DNA from: an uncultured Bacteroides sp. | Lineage (GTDB): Bacteria; Bacteroidota; Bacteroidia; Bacteroidales; Bacteroidaceae | Reading direction: 5' to 3' | Assembly (NCBI RefSeq): GCF_949298305.1 | Contig: NZ_CASFWU010000062.1 | Span: forward strand, 1-18,226 | DNA: 18,226 nucleotides | In this document: positions 1-7,528 of the stretch, in pieces | Layout: every line of letters starts with the position of its first letter | How positions within the stretch are numbered: position 1 is the first letter of the stretch | Made by a program: the position numbers and the translations under genes | Notes under the pieces: model-generated | Database searches by the model: none | Told to the model about the DNA's origin: nothing | What the model saw: the letters and a program-made list of their open reading frames with translations, nothing else

Positions 1-127
1 ATTGTTTGTAATACTTTGTAATTGAACACTATAAAGTTACAACAATTTTCGCTAATCACCAAATTTACAAATAGTTATAATTCATCGAACTCACGTTAAG
101 ATATATGTTTTACTAATACCGCTGTTT

Positions 128-592
128 ATGAAAAAGAAAACCGGACTGGACAATTGCTGGCTGAAACTGTGTAACGGCCTGCTTTCAGGAGTATTGGCTC
201 TGTTGGGGTATACCTCGTGTGATTCGACAGGCGATTCTCCCGTGGAATACGGTTCTCCCCATGCCGATTACGAAATCAAGGGTAAGGTGACGGATAAGGA
301 AACCCGTTCGGCCGTTGAGGGCGCCCGCGTTGTAGTAAAGCCTATGCAGTGGAACTCGGATGAAACTTATCCGCCACAACTGTACGATACCTTGTACACG
401 GACAAAGACGGGGCTTACCTTTATCGGGACACATGGATGATTGACCGCTTTCGCGTGGTATGCGAAGACCCTTCGGGTGTGCATAAGGCCGATTCTACCC
501 TGTTGAGCATGAATCCTGAAGGAGGCGAGGGGTGGTATAAAGGCAGCGACAGCCAGGAGGCCAATTTTGAACTGGAGAAACAGCAGCCATGA
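128..592 (+). CDS. Radical SAM-associated putative lipoprotein
   Basis: A 154-aa exported protein, probably the partner or substrate of the radical SAM enzyme that follows. The N-terminus is basic (MKKK), then hydrophobic, ending in G27-Y-T-S-C31, which reads as a lipobox with C31 as the lipidated cysteine. Two extra cysteines (C10, C15) lie in the signal region, which is unusual. After C31 comes a short acidic linker and the stretch VEYGSPHADYEIKGKV (39-54). That stretch opens a small beta-rich domain resembling carboxypeptidase-regulatory/Ig-like folds (KGKVTD...GARVVV...TDKDGAY). I match it to the TIGR04134-type 'lipoprotein with rSAM' family from memory of its EYGxPxAxYxxKG signature and its neighbour. 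The ATG is followed by a normal signal peptide. The stop overlaps the next gene's start (ATGA at 589-592), so translation is probably coupled. Upstream, TATGTTTT at 104-111 is only a weak promoter candidate. The molecular function is unknown. Confidence 0.85.
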   Translation: MKKKTGLDNCWLKLCNGLLSGVLALLGYTSCDSTGDSPVEYGSPHADYEIKGKVTDKETRSAVEGARVVVKPMQWNSDETYPPQLYDTLYTDKDGAYLYRDTWMIDRFRVVCEDPSGVHKADSTLLSMNPEGGEGWYKGSDSQEANFELEKQQP

Positions 593-1632
593 AGATGCCC
601 GTAGAGCGGCTCTCCTTGCGTAAGCGGATGGCATTGGAAGTGTTTCGCAAGATGCGTGCCAACCAGAAGAAGTTACATCCGCTCAGGCAACTTTTCTGGG
701 AGTGTACACAGCGTTGCAACATCCATTGCAAGCATTGTGGCAGCGATTGCAAGCGTACGGCAGACATCCCAGACATGCCGGGCGAAGACTTTTTACGTGT
801 GGTTGACAGCCTGATGCCTCACGTAAATCCTCATGATGTGAACATTGTCATTACCGGTGGTGAACCGTTGGTGCGCGATGACTTGGAGCAGGTGGGGCTG
901 GCACTCTACCGTCGCGGTTTTCCGTGGGGCATGGTGACTAACGGTCTATATCTGTCTGCCGAGCGTTTGCAAAGCCTGCTGGAAGCTGGCCTGCATGCCA
1001 TCACCGTCAGTCTCGACGGTTTTGCCGATGACCACAACTGGCTGCGCGGCCATCCCGACAGCTACGACCGTGCCATGAATGCTATCCGCCTGCTGGCCCG
1101 GGAGCGGGAGGTGAACTGGGATGTGGTGACGTGCGTCAACCGCCGCAACTATCCGTATCTGGATAGGTTCAAAGAGTCGCTTTACGATGCAGGGGTGCGT
1201 CGCTGGAGATTGTTTACCATTTTCCCTGTGGGACGTGCGGCACGCTATCCTGAGTTTCAGTTGGGTCATAACGATTTTACGGGGCTGATGGAGTTTATCA
1301 AACGTACGCGACAGGAAGGCAAGATACATGCCGGTTACGGTTGCGAGGGTTTTCTGGGTACTTATGAGGGCGAGGTGCGCGACGGCTTTTACCAGTGCAG
1401 TGCGGGCATCAGTGTGGCGTCTGTTCTGGCGGATGGCTCTATTTCGGCCTGCCCCAGCATTCGTGCCGATTATCACCAGGGCAATATTTACCGGGACGAT
1501 TTTATGGAAGTGTGGGAACATCGTTTTGCCTTCTTCCGCTATTGCGAGGGCAACGGCATGCACCTGCACGACGGCGACGGTCACCTCCTCTTCTGCCATC
1601 TGCAGCGACTGAAGGGGGCATGTAACCTCTGA
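589..1632 (+). CDS. Radical SAM/SPASM enzyme of an rSAM/lipoprotein pair
   Basis: A 347-aa radical SAM enzyme. The [4Fe-4S]-SAM motif is C43-NIH-C47-KH-C50, flanked by further cysteines C39 and C54. GGEP, typical for SAM binding, is at 90-93. The TIM-barrel core continues with MVTNG (115-119) and VSLDG (140-144). The C-terminal part is a SPASM-type auxiliary cluster domain: C252, C270, C288 (with G283 in the C-x12-G-x4-C spacing), C319, C336 and C345. SPASM enzymes usually modify peptides or proteins, so the lipoprotein encoded 4 nt upstream by overlap is the obvious candidate substrate. This is an inference. It matches the TIGR04133-like family found next to such lipoproteins in Bacteroidales. 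The start overlaps the previous stop and no other start is convincing. The product and chemistry are not known to me. Confidence 0.88.
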   Translation: MKMPVERLSLRKRMALEVFRKMRANQKKLHPLRQLFWECTQRCNIHCKHCGSDCKRTADIPDMPGEDFLRVVDSLMPHVNPHDVNIVITGGEPLVRDDLEQVGLALYRRGFPWGMVTNGLYLSAERLQSLLEAGLHAITVSLDGFADDHNWLRGHPDSYDRAMNAIRLLAREREVNWDVVTCVNRRNYPYLDRFKESLYDAGVRRWRLFTIFPVGRAARYPEFQLGHNDFTGLMEFIKRTRQEGKIHAGYGCEGFLGTYEGEVRDGFYQCSAGISVASVLADGSISACPSIRADYHQGNIYRDDFMEVWEHRFAFFRYCEGNGMHLHDGDGHLLFCHLQRLKGACNL

Positions 1633-1649
1633 CCTCCAACTCTTTAAAA

Positions 1650-1704
1650 ACATACGACCTTTTGATGCACAAGCAGCAATGTTTGGCATCAAAAGGTCGT
1701 ATGT
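1650..1704. terminator. 19-bp perfect inverted repeat between convergent genes
   Basis: Arms 1650-1668 and 1686-1704 are exact reverse complements around a 17-nt loop. On the minus strand the hairpin is followed by TTTTTAAAG, so it fits an intrinsic terminator for the yifB transcript about 75 nt after its stop. On the plus strand, 18 nt after the radical SAM stop, no U-run follows, so termination there is less certain. The position between convergent genes fits a shared terminator. Confidence 0.7.
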
Positions 1705-1777
1705 GTCTTGTGGGAAGATTGTATATTTCTTGCCGACAGGCTGTATGCTCTTTGATGGAAGGATATGGGGAACCGGT

Positions 1778-3316
1778 TTACCCCGCCCAGTCCTCGCGGT
1801 CGAGGTTGCGGTAGCCGATGGCTTCGGCCAGGTGGGCGGACCGGATGGTTTCGCTCTCGTCCAGGTCGGCGATGGTGCGGGCCACCTTGAGGATGCGGTC
1901 GTAGGCGCGGGCCGAGAGGTTGAGGCGGTTCATGGCGTTCTTCAGCAGGGCCAGTCCGTTGTCGTCGGGGCGGGCGTAGAGGGAGAGCAGGCGGCTGTTC
2001 ATCTGGGCGTTGCAGTAGACGCCTTCGATGTCGGCGTAGCGCTGCTCCTGTATCCGGCGGGCACGGATGACGCGCTCGCGGATGGTGGCGCTGGACTCGG
2101 CGGGGCGGGCGTCGGCCATCTTCTCGAAGGGGACGGGCACCACTTCTATCTGGAGGTCGATGCGGTCCAGCAGGGGGCCGGAGATGCGGTTGAGGTACTT
2201 CTGCACCTGTCCGGGGCTGCATACGCAGGCCTTGGTGGGGTGGTTGTAGTAGCCGCAGGGGCAGGGGTTCATGCTGGCCACGAGGGTGAAGCTGGCGGGG
2301 TATTCGACGCTGTACTTGACGCGGGCGATGGTGATTTTGCGGTCTTCGAGGGGCTGGCGCAGGACTTCGAGGACGTTGCGGTTGAACTCGGGCAGTTCGT
2401 CGAGGAAGAGGACGCCGTTGTGGGCCAGGCTGATTTCGCCGGGCTGGGGGAAGCTGCCTCCGCCGGTCATGGCAATGGTGGAGATGGTGTGGTGGGGGTC
2501 GCGGAAGGGGCGGCGCGAGATGAGCCCGCCTTCGCGGCCCAGCTTGCCGGCCACGGAGTGTATCTTGGTGGTTTCGAGGCTTTCGCCCAGCGAGAGGGGC
2601 GGCAGGATGGAGGGCAGGCGCTTGGCCAGCATGGACTTTCCGCTGCCGGGGGCGCCGATGAGGAGGATGTTGTGTCCGCCTGCGGCGGCCACTTCGAGGG
2701 CGCGCTTCACGTTCTCCTGTCCCTTGACGTCGGCAAAGTCGAGGTCGGTCTCGCTCTGGTGGGCGAAGAACTCTTCGCGGGTGTTGACGACGGTGGGCGT
2801 CAGCTGCCGCTCGCCGCTGAAGAACTCGGCCACTTCCTTGAGGTTCTCGGCTCCGTAGACGGTGAGCTTGTTGACGACGGCTGCCTCGCGGGCGTTCTGC
2901 TGGGGGACTATCATGCCCTCGAAGCCCAGTTCGCGGGCTTTGATGGCGATGGGCAGTACGCCTTTGATGGGCTGGAGGCTGCCGTCGAGGCTCAGTTCGC
3001 CCATGAGGAGGTACTTGTCCAGCTTGTCGGAACGGAGGGTGTCCGAGGCGGCCAGCATGCCGATGGCCAGGGGGAGGTCGTAGGCGGAGCCTTCCTTGCG
3101 GATGTCGGCGGGGGCCATGTTGATGGTGGTGGTGCAGGTGGGCATGCGGTATCCGTTGACCTGCAGGGCGGAGCGTATGCGCTGCTGGCTTTCCTTGACC
3201 GCCGAGTCGGGCAGGCCCACAAGGTAGAACATGCACCCGCGGGAGCAGTTGACCTCGATGGTGATGAGGGTTGCGTCAATGCCTTGTACGGCGGCTCCGT
3301 AAACTTTGGTTAGCAC
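1778..3316 (-). CDS. YifB/ComM family Mg-chelatase-like AAA+ ATPase
   Basis: 512 aa, full length for the family. The N-terminal Lon-protease-like ChlI domain spans about 1-170, with the hallmark GLPDSAVKESQQRIRSAL at 34-51. The AAA+ module has Walker A GAPGSGKS (221-228) and Walker B VLFLDE (302-307). A Cys pattern at C352, C354, C364 and C366 precedes the arginine-containing GPLLDRIDL segment. A Mg-chelatase C-terminal helical domain closes the protein. In Gram-negatives the homologue ComM is a hexameric helicase that drives branch migration during natural transformation; outside competent species its role is unclear. The start ATG gives the usual MLTKVYGAAVQGIDA opening. It lies 55 nt downstream of the TlpA-like gene on the same strand, possibly in the same transcript, and ends before the 1650-1704 hairpin. 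Confidence 0.93.
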   Translation of the reverse strand: MLTKVYGAAVQGIDATLITIEVNCSRGCMFYLVGLPDSAVKESQQRIRSALQVNGYRMPTCTTTINMAPADIRKEGSAYDLPLAIGMLAASDTLRSDKLDKYLLMGELSLDGSLQPIKGVLPIAIKARELGFEGMIVPQQNAREAAVVNKLTVYGAENLKEVAEFFSGERQLTPTVVNTREEFFAHQSETDLDFADVKGQENVKRALEVAAAGGHNILLIGAPGSGKSMLAKRLPSILPPLSLGESLETTKIHSVAGKLGREGGLISRRPFRDPHHTISTIAMTGGGSFPQPGEISLAHNGVLFLDELPEFNRNVLEVLRQPLEDRKITIARVKYSVEYPASFTLVASMNPCPCGYYNHPTKACVCSPGQVQKYLNRISGPLLDRIDLQIEVVPVPFEKMADARPAESSATIRERVIRARRIQEQRYADIEGVYCNAQMNSRLLSLYARPDDNGLALLKNAMNRLNLSARAYDRILKVARTIADLDESETIRSAHLAEAIGYRNLDREDWAG

Positions 3317-3371
3317 AGATATCAGATTTAATTGGTTTGTAATCGGGTTTTGGCGCGTGGCGGAGAGAGGT

Positions 3372-4433
3372 TCAGCGTTTCTTCCGCTTCTTCTCCGCTT
3401 CTTTCTTTTTCTTGTCTTCCTGCTCTATTTCTTTCAGCTTTTTTTCGATGGCCGCTTCGTCCAGGTCTCTGGCTTCTATCCGTCCCGAGGGTGAGAGCAG
3501 AACATTGGCGGGCAGTGTGTTCAGGGCGAACTTGCGGGCAATTTCTGCATTCCAGCCTCCCTGGTCGCAGACTTGTTCCCATTTCAGGGTGTCTTGTTTG
3601 ACGGCTTTCTTCCACACGGTGCTGTCCATGTCGAGCGATACGCCCAGCATGGCAAAGAGTTCGTTTTTCTGTTCCTTCTTGTAGAGGCGGCGGTAAACGG
3701 CGTTGTGCTGCCGGCTCAGTGAGTCCCACGAGGCCCAGAAGTGTATCAGCAGGTATTTGTTCTTGAAGTCGGTGCGGGTCAGTTGCTTGCCTTGGGTGTT
3801 GGGCAGGCGGAAGACGGGCGCGGGCTTGCCTGTCTTTGCTTTCTCTCCTTCTTCGATGCGTGCTGTCAGTTCGCTGATGTAAGGGCGGTCTTTCAGCTGT
3901 CCTGTCATGCTTTCTATCAGTCGGCTGATTTGTTGGATGTCAGGTTGCGGCTGTTCCACAAAGTATTTCTGCAGGAGGTAGATGCTGGTCAGCGACGAGG
4001 GGTGTGTGCTGATGAACCTTTCGGCCTGCTGCCGCCTTTCGCCGTCTGTTGCGGTGGCGGCCAATTCCTGTAGGCAGGCAGTGAGTTTCTGGTTGGAGGG
4101 GTTTCCGTTTATTTGCAGCGAGTCGAGCGCATCGGCGCTTCCCTGGATGTGAATCTGGTTGCGTTTGTCGATGAAAATCGGATGCTCTGCTCCGTTGCTG
4201 AATACAAGCCAGGCGGCCACGAGGGTGTCCGGTGAAAGAGTGGCCGAGAATTTGTCGGCCGTCACAACCAGGGTGTCCGTGCGGTCGTACATCCTGTCTG
4301 CTCCGCAGAGGTAGAGGGTGTCGTTGCCCAGTCCCTTGATTTCGCCGGTGAGGGTGGTCGTGTCCGTTTCCTTTCCGCCGCAGGCGGCCAGCAGGAGGGC
4401 GGGCAGGATGTATGCAAGGTATGCTCTTTTCAT
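3372..4433 (-). CDS. TlpA/thioredoxin-fold lipoprotein with DUF4369-like N-terminus, CxxC lost
   Basis: 353-aa lipoprotein with signal peptide and lipobox LAAC (15-18). Residues about 25-110 resemble the DUF4369 beta domain found at the N-terminus of many Bacteroides thiol-disulfide oxidoreductases (TGEIKGLGNDTLYL). A helical linker follows, then an AhpC/TSA-Redoxin fold from about 203 (KPAPVFRLPNTQGKQLTRTDF). The active-site segment reads FWASWDSLSRQ, so the two positions of the usual WCxxC are Asp237 and Ser240. The cis-proline region (TLPANVLLSPSG, P308) is kept. The C-terminus is a Lys/Glu-rich tail (338-353). Dithiol redox activity is therefore unlikely; a binding or structural envelope role is inferred. 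It is probably anchored on the periplasmic or outer face. A weak -7 box (TACTTTCG on the minus strand, 4466-4473) lies 33 nt upstream. Confidence 0.85.
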   Translation of the reverse strand: MKRAYLAYILPALLLAACGGKETDTTTLTGEIKGLGNDTLYLCGADRMYDRTDTLVVTADKFSATLSPDTLVAAWLVFSNGAEHPIFIDKRNQIHIQGSADALDSLQINGNPSNQKLTACLQELAATATDGERRQQAERFISTHPSSLTSIYLLQKYFVEQPQPDIQQISRLIESMTGQLKDRPYISELTARIEEGEKAKTGKPAPVFRLPNTQGKQLTRTDFKNKYLLIHFWASWDSLSRQHNAVYRRLYKKEQKNELFAMLGVSLDMDSTVWKKAVKQDTLKWEQVCDQGGWNAEIARKFALNTLPANVLLSPSGRIEARDLDEAAIEKKLKEIEQEDKKKKEAEKKRKKR

Positions 4434-4490
4434 TGTGTATTGATTGCTTCGTGAGAACTGATGTGCGAAAGTAGTTGTTTTGCGGGATAT

Positions 4491-4529
4491 AAAAAAAAGT
4501 AGCCCGACATATTTCCATGCCGGGCCACT
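4491..4529 (-). terminator. Rho-independent terminator of the TPR lipoprotein gene
   Basis: Minus-strand RNA forms a 13-bp stem from 4517-4529 and 4498-4510 with a 6-nt loop and two G-U pairs, followed by eight U. Read on the plus strand the two wobble pairs become A-C mismatches, so the element is oriented for the minus strand. It starts 25 nt past the stop at 4554 and separates that gene from the TlpA-like gene. Confidence 0.9.
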
Positions 4530-4553
4530 TTTTTCTTGTTCAACTAACTGTTT

Positions 4554-6245
4554 TTATTTGATGATGTTCATGAAGTCAGTGTTCGTGAAGTACTTGGCAA
4601 ACTCCAGGTCGGTAGCGGCTTTCTTGGCCAGCGACGGGTCTTTGGCAACGGCGTTCTTCATGCTGCTTGTCACCAGTGCGGCGTTGTTGGTTCTGGCACC
4701 CAGCACGGCCTTCAGGTATTCGGTGTAGGCGTCGGGAGTTTCGATGTTGTCCAGCGTAGTCTTGGCTTTGTTGTAGTCCTTGGACAGGATTTGTGCCAGA
4801 GCTGCACTGTTGGACTTGGTGTCGCCGAATGCGCTTGCAGCCTTGTCATACTGGCCTTGTGCGATGTAGAGGTTACCCAGAGCCTCGTTCAGTTCTTCGG
4901 CGCCGGAAGCCTTGCCCAGATAGGATTCGGCTGCTGCCTTGTCACCCTTGGTCAGTGCGATGAGGCCGAGGTTCATGTTCACTTCGGGAGCGTCCTTGAT
5001 GGAAGCGGCCTTCTTGAAGTAGCTTTCAGCCTTTTCGTAGTTGCCGGCCTGGTAAGCCAGCTTGCCCAGGTTGTTGAATGCGCGGTAATCGTTGGGATAA
5101 GCCTGGGTAGCCTTGGTGTAGATGGCTTCCTGCTTGGCGGCGTCCTTGGTCAGCGTGGCGGCGTAGAGCAGCTCTTCGAGGCTCAGCTGGCTGGCATCGG
5201 TGTCGGCCAGGTTGGCGATTTCTTCGTCGGACTTACCGATAACTTCGTAGTTCAATGTCAGGCGAGAGCGGCGCAGCTGCGGCAGAATTTCGTCGGCCAG
5301 TGTCTTGTAAACGGAAGAGATGTTCTTGATTTCCTGTTCTCTCTGTTCGGGATCCTGATACATGGACAGTACGCGCAGGATGAGTTCCTTGTCCTGGATG
5401 TTGGACTTGGAAACCAGTTCCTGGAAGCCTTCCCAGTCTTGAGCGGTGTATTTGGTGTCTACCGTAGCGTCAATCTTGGCCTTCTTCAGGTCGCGGCTGA
5501 TGACCTTGGCTGTGTTGTCCTGACGGTTTTCGGCCAGACCCTTGTTCAGTTCGTAGCCGCCATCGGGCGATGCGTAAGCTGAAATCTCGATGTTGCTGAT
5601 TTTCTTGTTGGCAGCTTCGTTCACGTCTTTCACTTCCTGACCGAATTCCTTGGCGGTCTTCAGTTCGCTGGCGCGTACGTTGGCCTGCTGGATGAGGAAC
5701 ATGATTTGCGCGTCGTGCTTCTCCTTGATGACACGCTGGAAGGCGTCTGCGCCCTTGGCGGGAGTGGCGCTGCTCAGGGTCTGCTCAACCATTTCGGAAG
5801 TGGAGATGACACCGTCGGCCACCTTGACGGCGGGAATTTCAACGGTTTTCTTGCCTATCGTGGCCTTGAATTCCAGATAGAGTTCGGACTTGGCCATTTC
5901 GGGTACATAGTCGAAAGAAGTCTTCATGGTGTAGTTGCCACCCATTTTGTAGGAGATGGTCTGCTCATTGCCTTCAACCTTCTCGCCTTGGAAAACGGCA
6001 GACTGGCCTTTGGCTTCACCGCCTTCCCATTTCAGTACGGGTGTCACTTCTACGATAGCCTTCTTGTTGAAGTACTTTTCGGGGAACTTGCCGTTGATGG
6101 TGGCGGGCACTTTACCGCCTACGGCTTCCAGAACTTGGGGTGTTACTGTGAAGTAGTCGGAAGACAATTCACCCATTTTGCTGCTGCACGATGTCAGGAC
6201 AGCGACCAATGCCACTAAAAGAGGCAAATACAGTTTTTTCATCAT
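4554..6245 (-). CDS. TPR-repeat lipoprotein with OmpA-like middle region
   Basis: 563-aa exported lipoprotein with lipobox LTSC (17-20) followed by Ser-Ser. Residues about 28-150 form a beta-rich region. Residues 215-335 resemble a degenerate OmpA/MotB C-terminal fold (NIEISAYASPDG at 218-229, then ENRQDNTAKVI), which in true OmpA domains binds peptidoglycan. Residues about 383-475 carry TPR units (FNNLGKLAYQAGNYEKAESYF and the following repeats). The rest is Ala/Lys-rich helical sequence. The family is common in Bacteroidales envelopes; no enzymatic motif is seen. Scaffold or cell-wall association is inferred. It is a single-gene unit with its own -7 box at 6325-6332 and terminator at 4491-4529. 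The ATG at 6245 has a second ATG immediately after it. Confidence 0.85.
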   Translation of the reverse strand: MMKKLYLPLLVALVAVLTSCSSKMGELSSDYFTVTPQVLEAVGGKVPATINGKFPEKYFNKKAIVEVTPVLKWEGGEAKGQSAVFQGEKVEGNEQTISYKMGGNYTMKTSFDYVPEMAKSELYLEFKATIGKKTVEIPAVKVADGVISTSEMVEQTLSSATPAKGADAFQRVIKEKHDAQIMFLIQQANVRASELKTAKEFGQEVKDVNEAANKKISNIEISAYASPDGGYELNKGLAENRQDNTAKVISRDLKKAKIDATVDTKYTAQDWEGFQELVSKSNIQDKELILRVLSMYQDPEQREQEIKNISSVYKTLADEILPQLRRSRLTLNYEVIGKSDEEIANLADTDASQLSLEELLYAATLTKDAAKQEAIYTKATQAYPNDYRAFNNLGKLAYQAGNYEKAESYFKKAASIKDAPEVNMNLGLIALTKGDKAAAESYLGKASGAEELNEALGNLYIAQGQYDKAASAFGDTKSNSAALAQILSKDYNKAKTTLDNIETPDAYTEYLKAVLGARTNNAALVTSSMKNAVAKDPSLAKKAATDLEFAKYFTNTDFMNIIK

Positions 6246-6324
6246 TTTAGGTATAAATTAATAGTTTGTAATTGAAAATTGTCTATTCTTCCGTTTGTGC
6301 CCATTGCGCGTGTGTGCACAAATG

Positions 6325-6332
6325 CAAAGGTA
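6325..6332 (-). promoter_or_regulatory. Bacteroides -7 box for the TPR lipoprotein gene
   Basis: Minus-strand TACCTTTG matches the Bacteroides TAnnTTTG -7 consensus exactly. A -33 TTTG is not clear; the region about 20 nt further upstream reads TTAACAAA. The predicted transcript start is near 6318, giving a leader of roughly 70 nt. Confidence 0.6.
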
Positions 6333-6420
6333 TTAATTTTCATGGCTATTTGTTAATGAATGGCTCAGATTTATTATAATTTAATGAAATTGGAGGACTC
6401 CATTTTTTATTTGTGGACTC

Positions 6421-7458
6421 TTATTGTACTTTGGGACTCTCTTTTTTGTGGGATGTGGCTTCTGAGGGCATTTCCTGTGGGCTGTCTGGTCGTGTTGCTC
6501 CCGCCTGTTGCTGTTGATGTTTTTCCTGCCTGTATTTGATGTTGCGCGGGTGGTGCTCGATGATTTCGCTTCGCAGCATGTTGCGGTCAATGTGGGTATA
6601 GATTTCGGTGGTGGCTATGGATTCGTGTCCCAGCATGCACTGGATGGCACGCAGGTTGGCCCCGCCTTCCAGCAGGTGGGTGGCGAAGGAGTGGCGGAAG
6701 GTGTGGGGGCTGATGTTCTTGGTGATGCCTGCCTTGTCCGCGAGTTCCTTGATGAGGTGGAACACCATGATGCGCGAGATGGCCTTGCCCCAGCGGGCCA
6801 GGAACACGAAGTCTTCGCACCCCGGCTTGATGCGCCAGTGGCGGCGGTCCATCAGCCAGTATTCTATCTCCTTGACGGCACGTTGCGAGATGGGCACCAG
6901 GCGCTGCTTGCTGCCCTTGCCCTCCACCTTGATGAATCCCTCCTGGAAGTAGAGTTCGGACAGTTTCAGGTTGCACAGCTCGGAGACGCGCAGCCCGCAG
7001 CTGTAGAGCGTCTCCAGAATGGCGCGGTTGCGCTGCCCCTCGTTCTTCTCCATGTCCACGGCGGCAATGATGGCGTCAATCTCCTGCACGGTGAGCACTT
7101 CGGGCAGGCGGAAGCCTATCTTCGGCCCTTCCAGCAGTTCGCTGGGGTCGGCCTCCTGGTAGTCGGCCAGCACGAGGAAGTGGAAGAACGACTTGATGCC
7201 CGACAGGATGCGGGCCTGCGAGCGGGGATGGATGCCGATGTCGTGCAGTCCGGCGGCAAAGCGCTGCAGGTCGTCCGGCTTCACGTCGGCAATGGCGATG
7301 CCTTCGCCCTCCAGGAAGCGGAGCAGCTTCTCCAGGTCGGTCAGATAGGCCTCGCAGGTGTTGGGCGAGAACGATTTCTCCAGCTTCAGATACTGCTGGT
7401 ATTTCCTGACTATCAGTGCCTGCTTCTCCTTATTCGTTGATTTTGCTTCTGTTTTCAT
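6421..7458 (-). CDS. xerD: Tyrosine recombinase XerD
   Basis: 345-aa site-specific recombinase that, with XerC, resolves chromosome dimers at dif during division. The N-terminal SAM-like core-binding domain spans about 13-95. The catalytic domain carries R157 (GLRVSE), K181 (GKGSKQR), H252 and R255 (PHTFRHSFATH), H278 (GHES) and nucleophile Y287 (YTHI), the full active set. The frame is open further upstream to 7590, but the ATG at 7458 is preferred. It follows AGGA (7467-7470 read on the minus strand), lies just below a -7 box, and gives the expected N-terminus, whereas the longer form would run through the aroQ start. The protein ends with about 40 extra residues (305-345) rich in Gln, Pro, Ser and Lys beyond the usual XerD end. 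Confidence 0.92.
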   Translation of the reverse strand: MKTEAKSTNKEKQALIVRKYQQYLKLEKSFSPNTCEAYLTDLEKLLRFLEGEGIAIADVKPDDLQRFAAGLHDIGIHPRSQARILSGIKSFFHFLVLADYQEADPSELLEGPKIGFRLPEVLTVQEIDAIIAAVDMEKNEGQRNRAILETLYSCGLRVSELCNLKLSELYFQEGFIKVEGKGSKQRLVPISQRAVKEIEYWLMDRRHWRIKPGCEDFVFLARWGKAISRIMVFHLIKELADKAGITKNISPHTFRHSFATHLLEGGANLRAIQCMLGHESIATTEIYTHIDRNMLRSEIIEHHPRNIKYRQEKHQQQQAGATRPDSPQEMPSEATSHKKESPKVQ

Positions 7459-7469
7459 TTCTTTTTTCC

Positions 7470-7477
7470 TACCTTTG
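7470..7477 (+). promoter_or_regulatory. -7 box for aroQ
   Basis: TACCTTTG matches the Bacteroides -7 consensus. A TTTG at 7442-7445 could be the -33 element, but the spacing of 24 nt is longer than usual. The predicted start is near 7484, giving a leader of about 45 nt before the aroQ ATG. Confidence 0.55.
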
Positions 7478-7506
7478 CGGCCTGAAAAGGACACTTTGAG
7501 TGGTGA

Positions 7507-7514
7507 CAAAGGTA
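7507..7514 (-). promoter_or_regulatory. -7 box for xerD
   Basis: Minus-strand TACCTTTG (CAAAGGTA on plus) is an exact -7 consensus. It sits 49 nt upstream of the xerD ATG. The minus-strand TTTG at 7538-7541 is 23 nt away, long for a -33 element. Together with the plus-strand box at 7470-7477 it forms an inverted pair. Confidence 0.55.
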
Positions 7515-7528
7515 TAAAAAATTGTGTT

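Noticed and set aside
1679..3313. Very long plus-strand open frame opposite yifB (544 codons), plus another minus frame of 515 codons
   Set aside because: Both are shadows of the GC-biased yifB gene. The translations are Gly/Val/Ala- or Arg/Pro-rich with no domain, while the yifB frame has complete family motifs.
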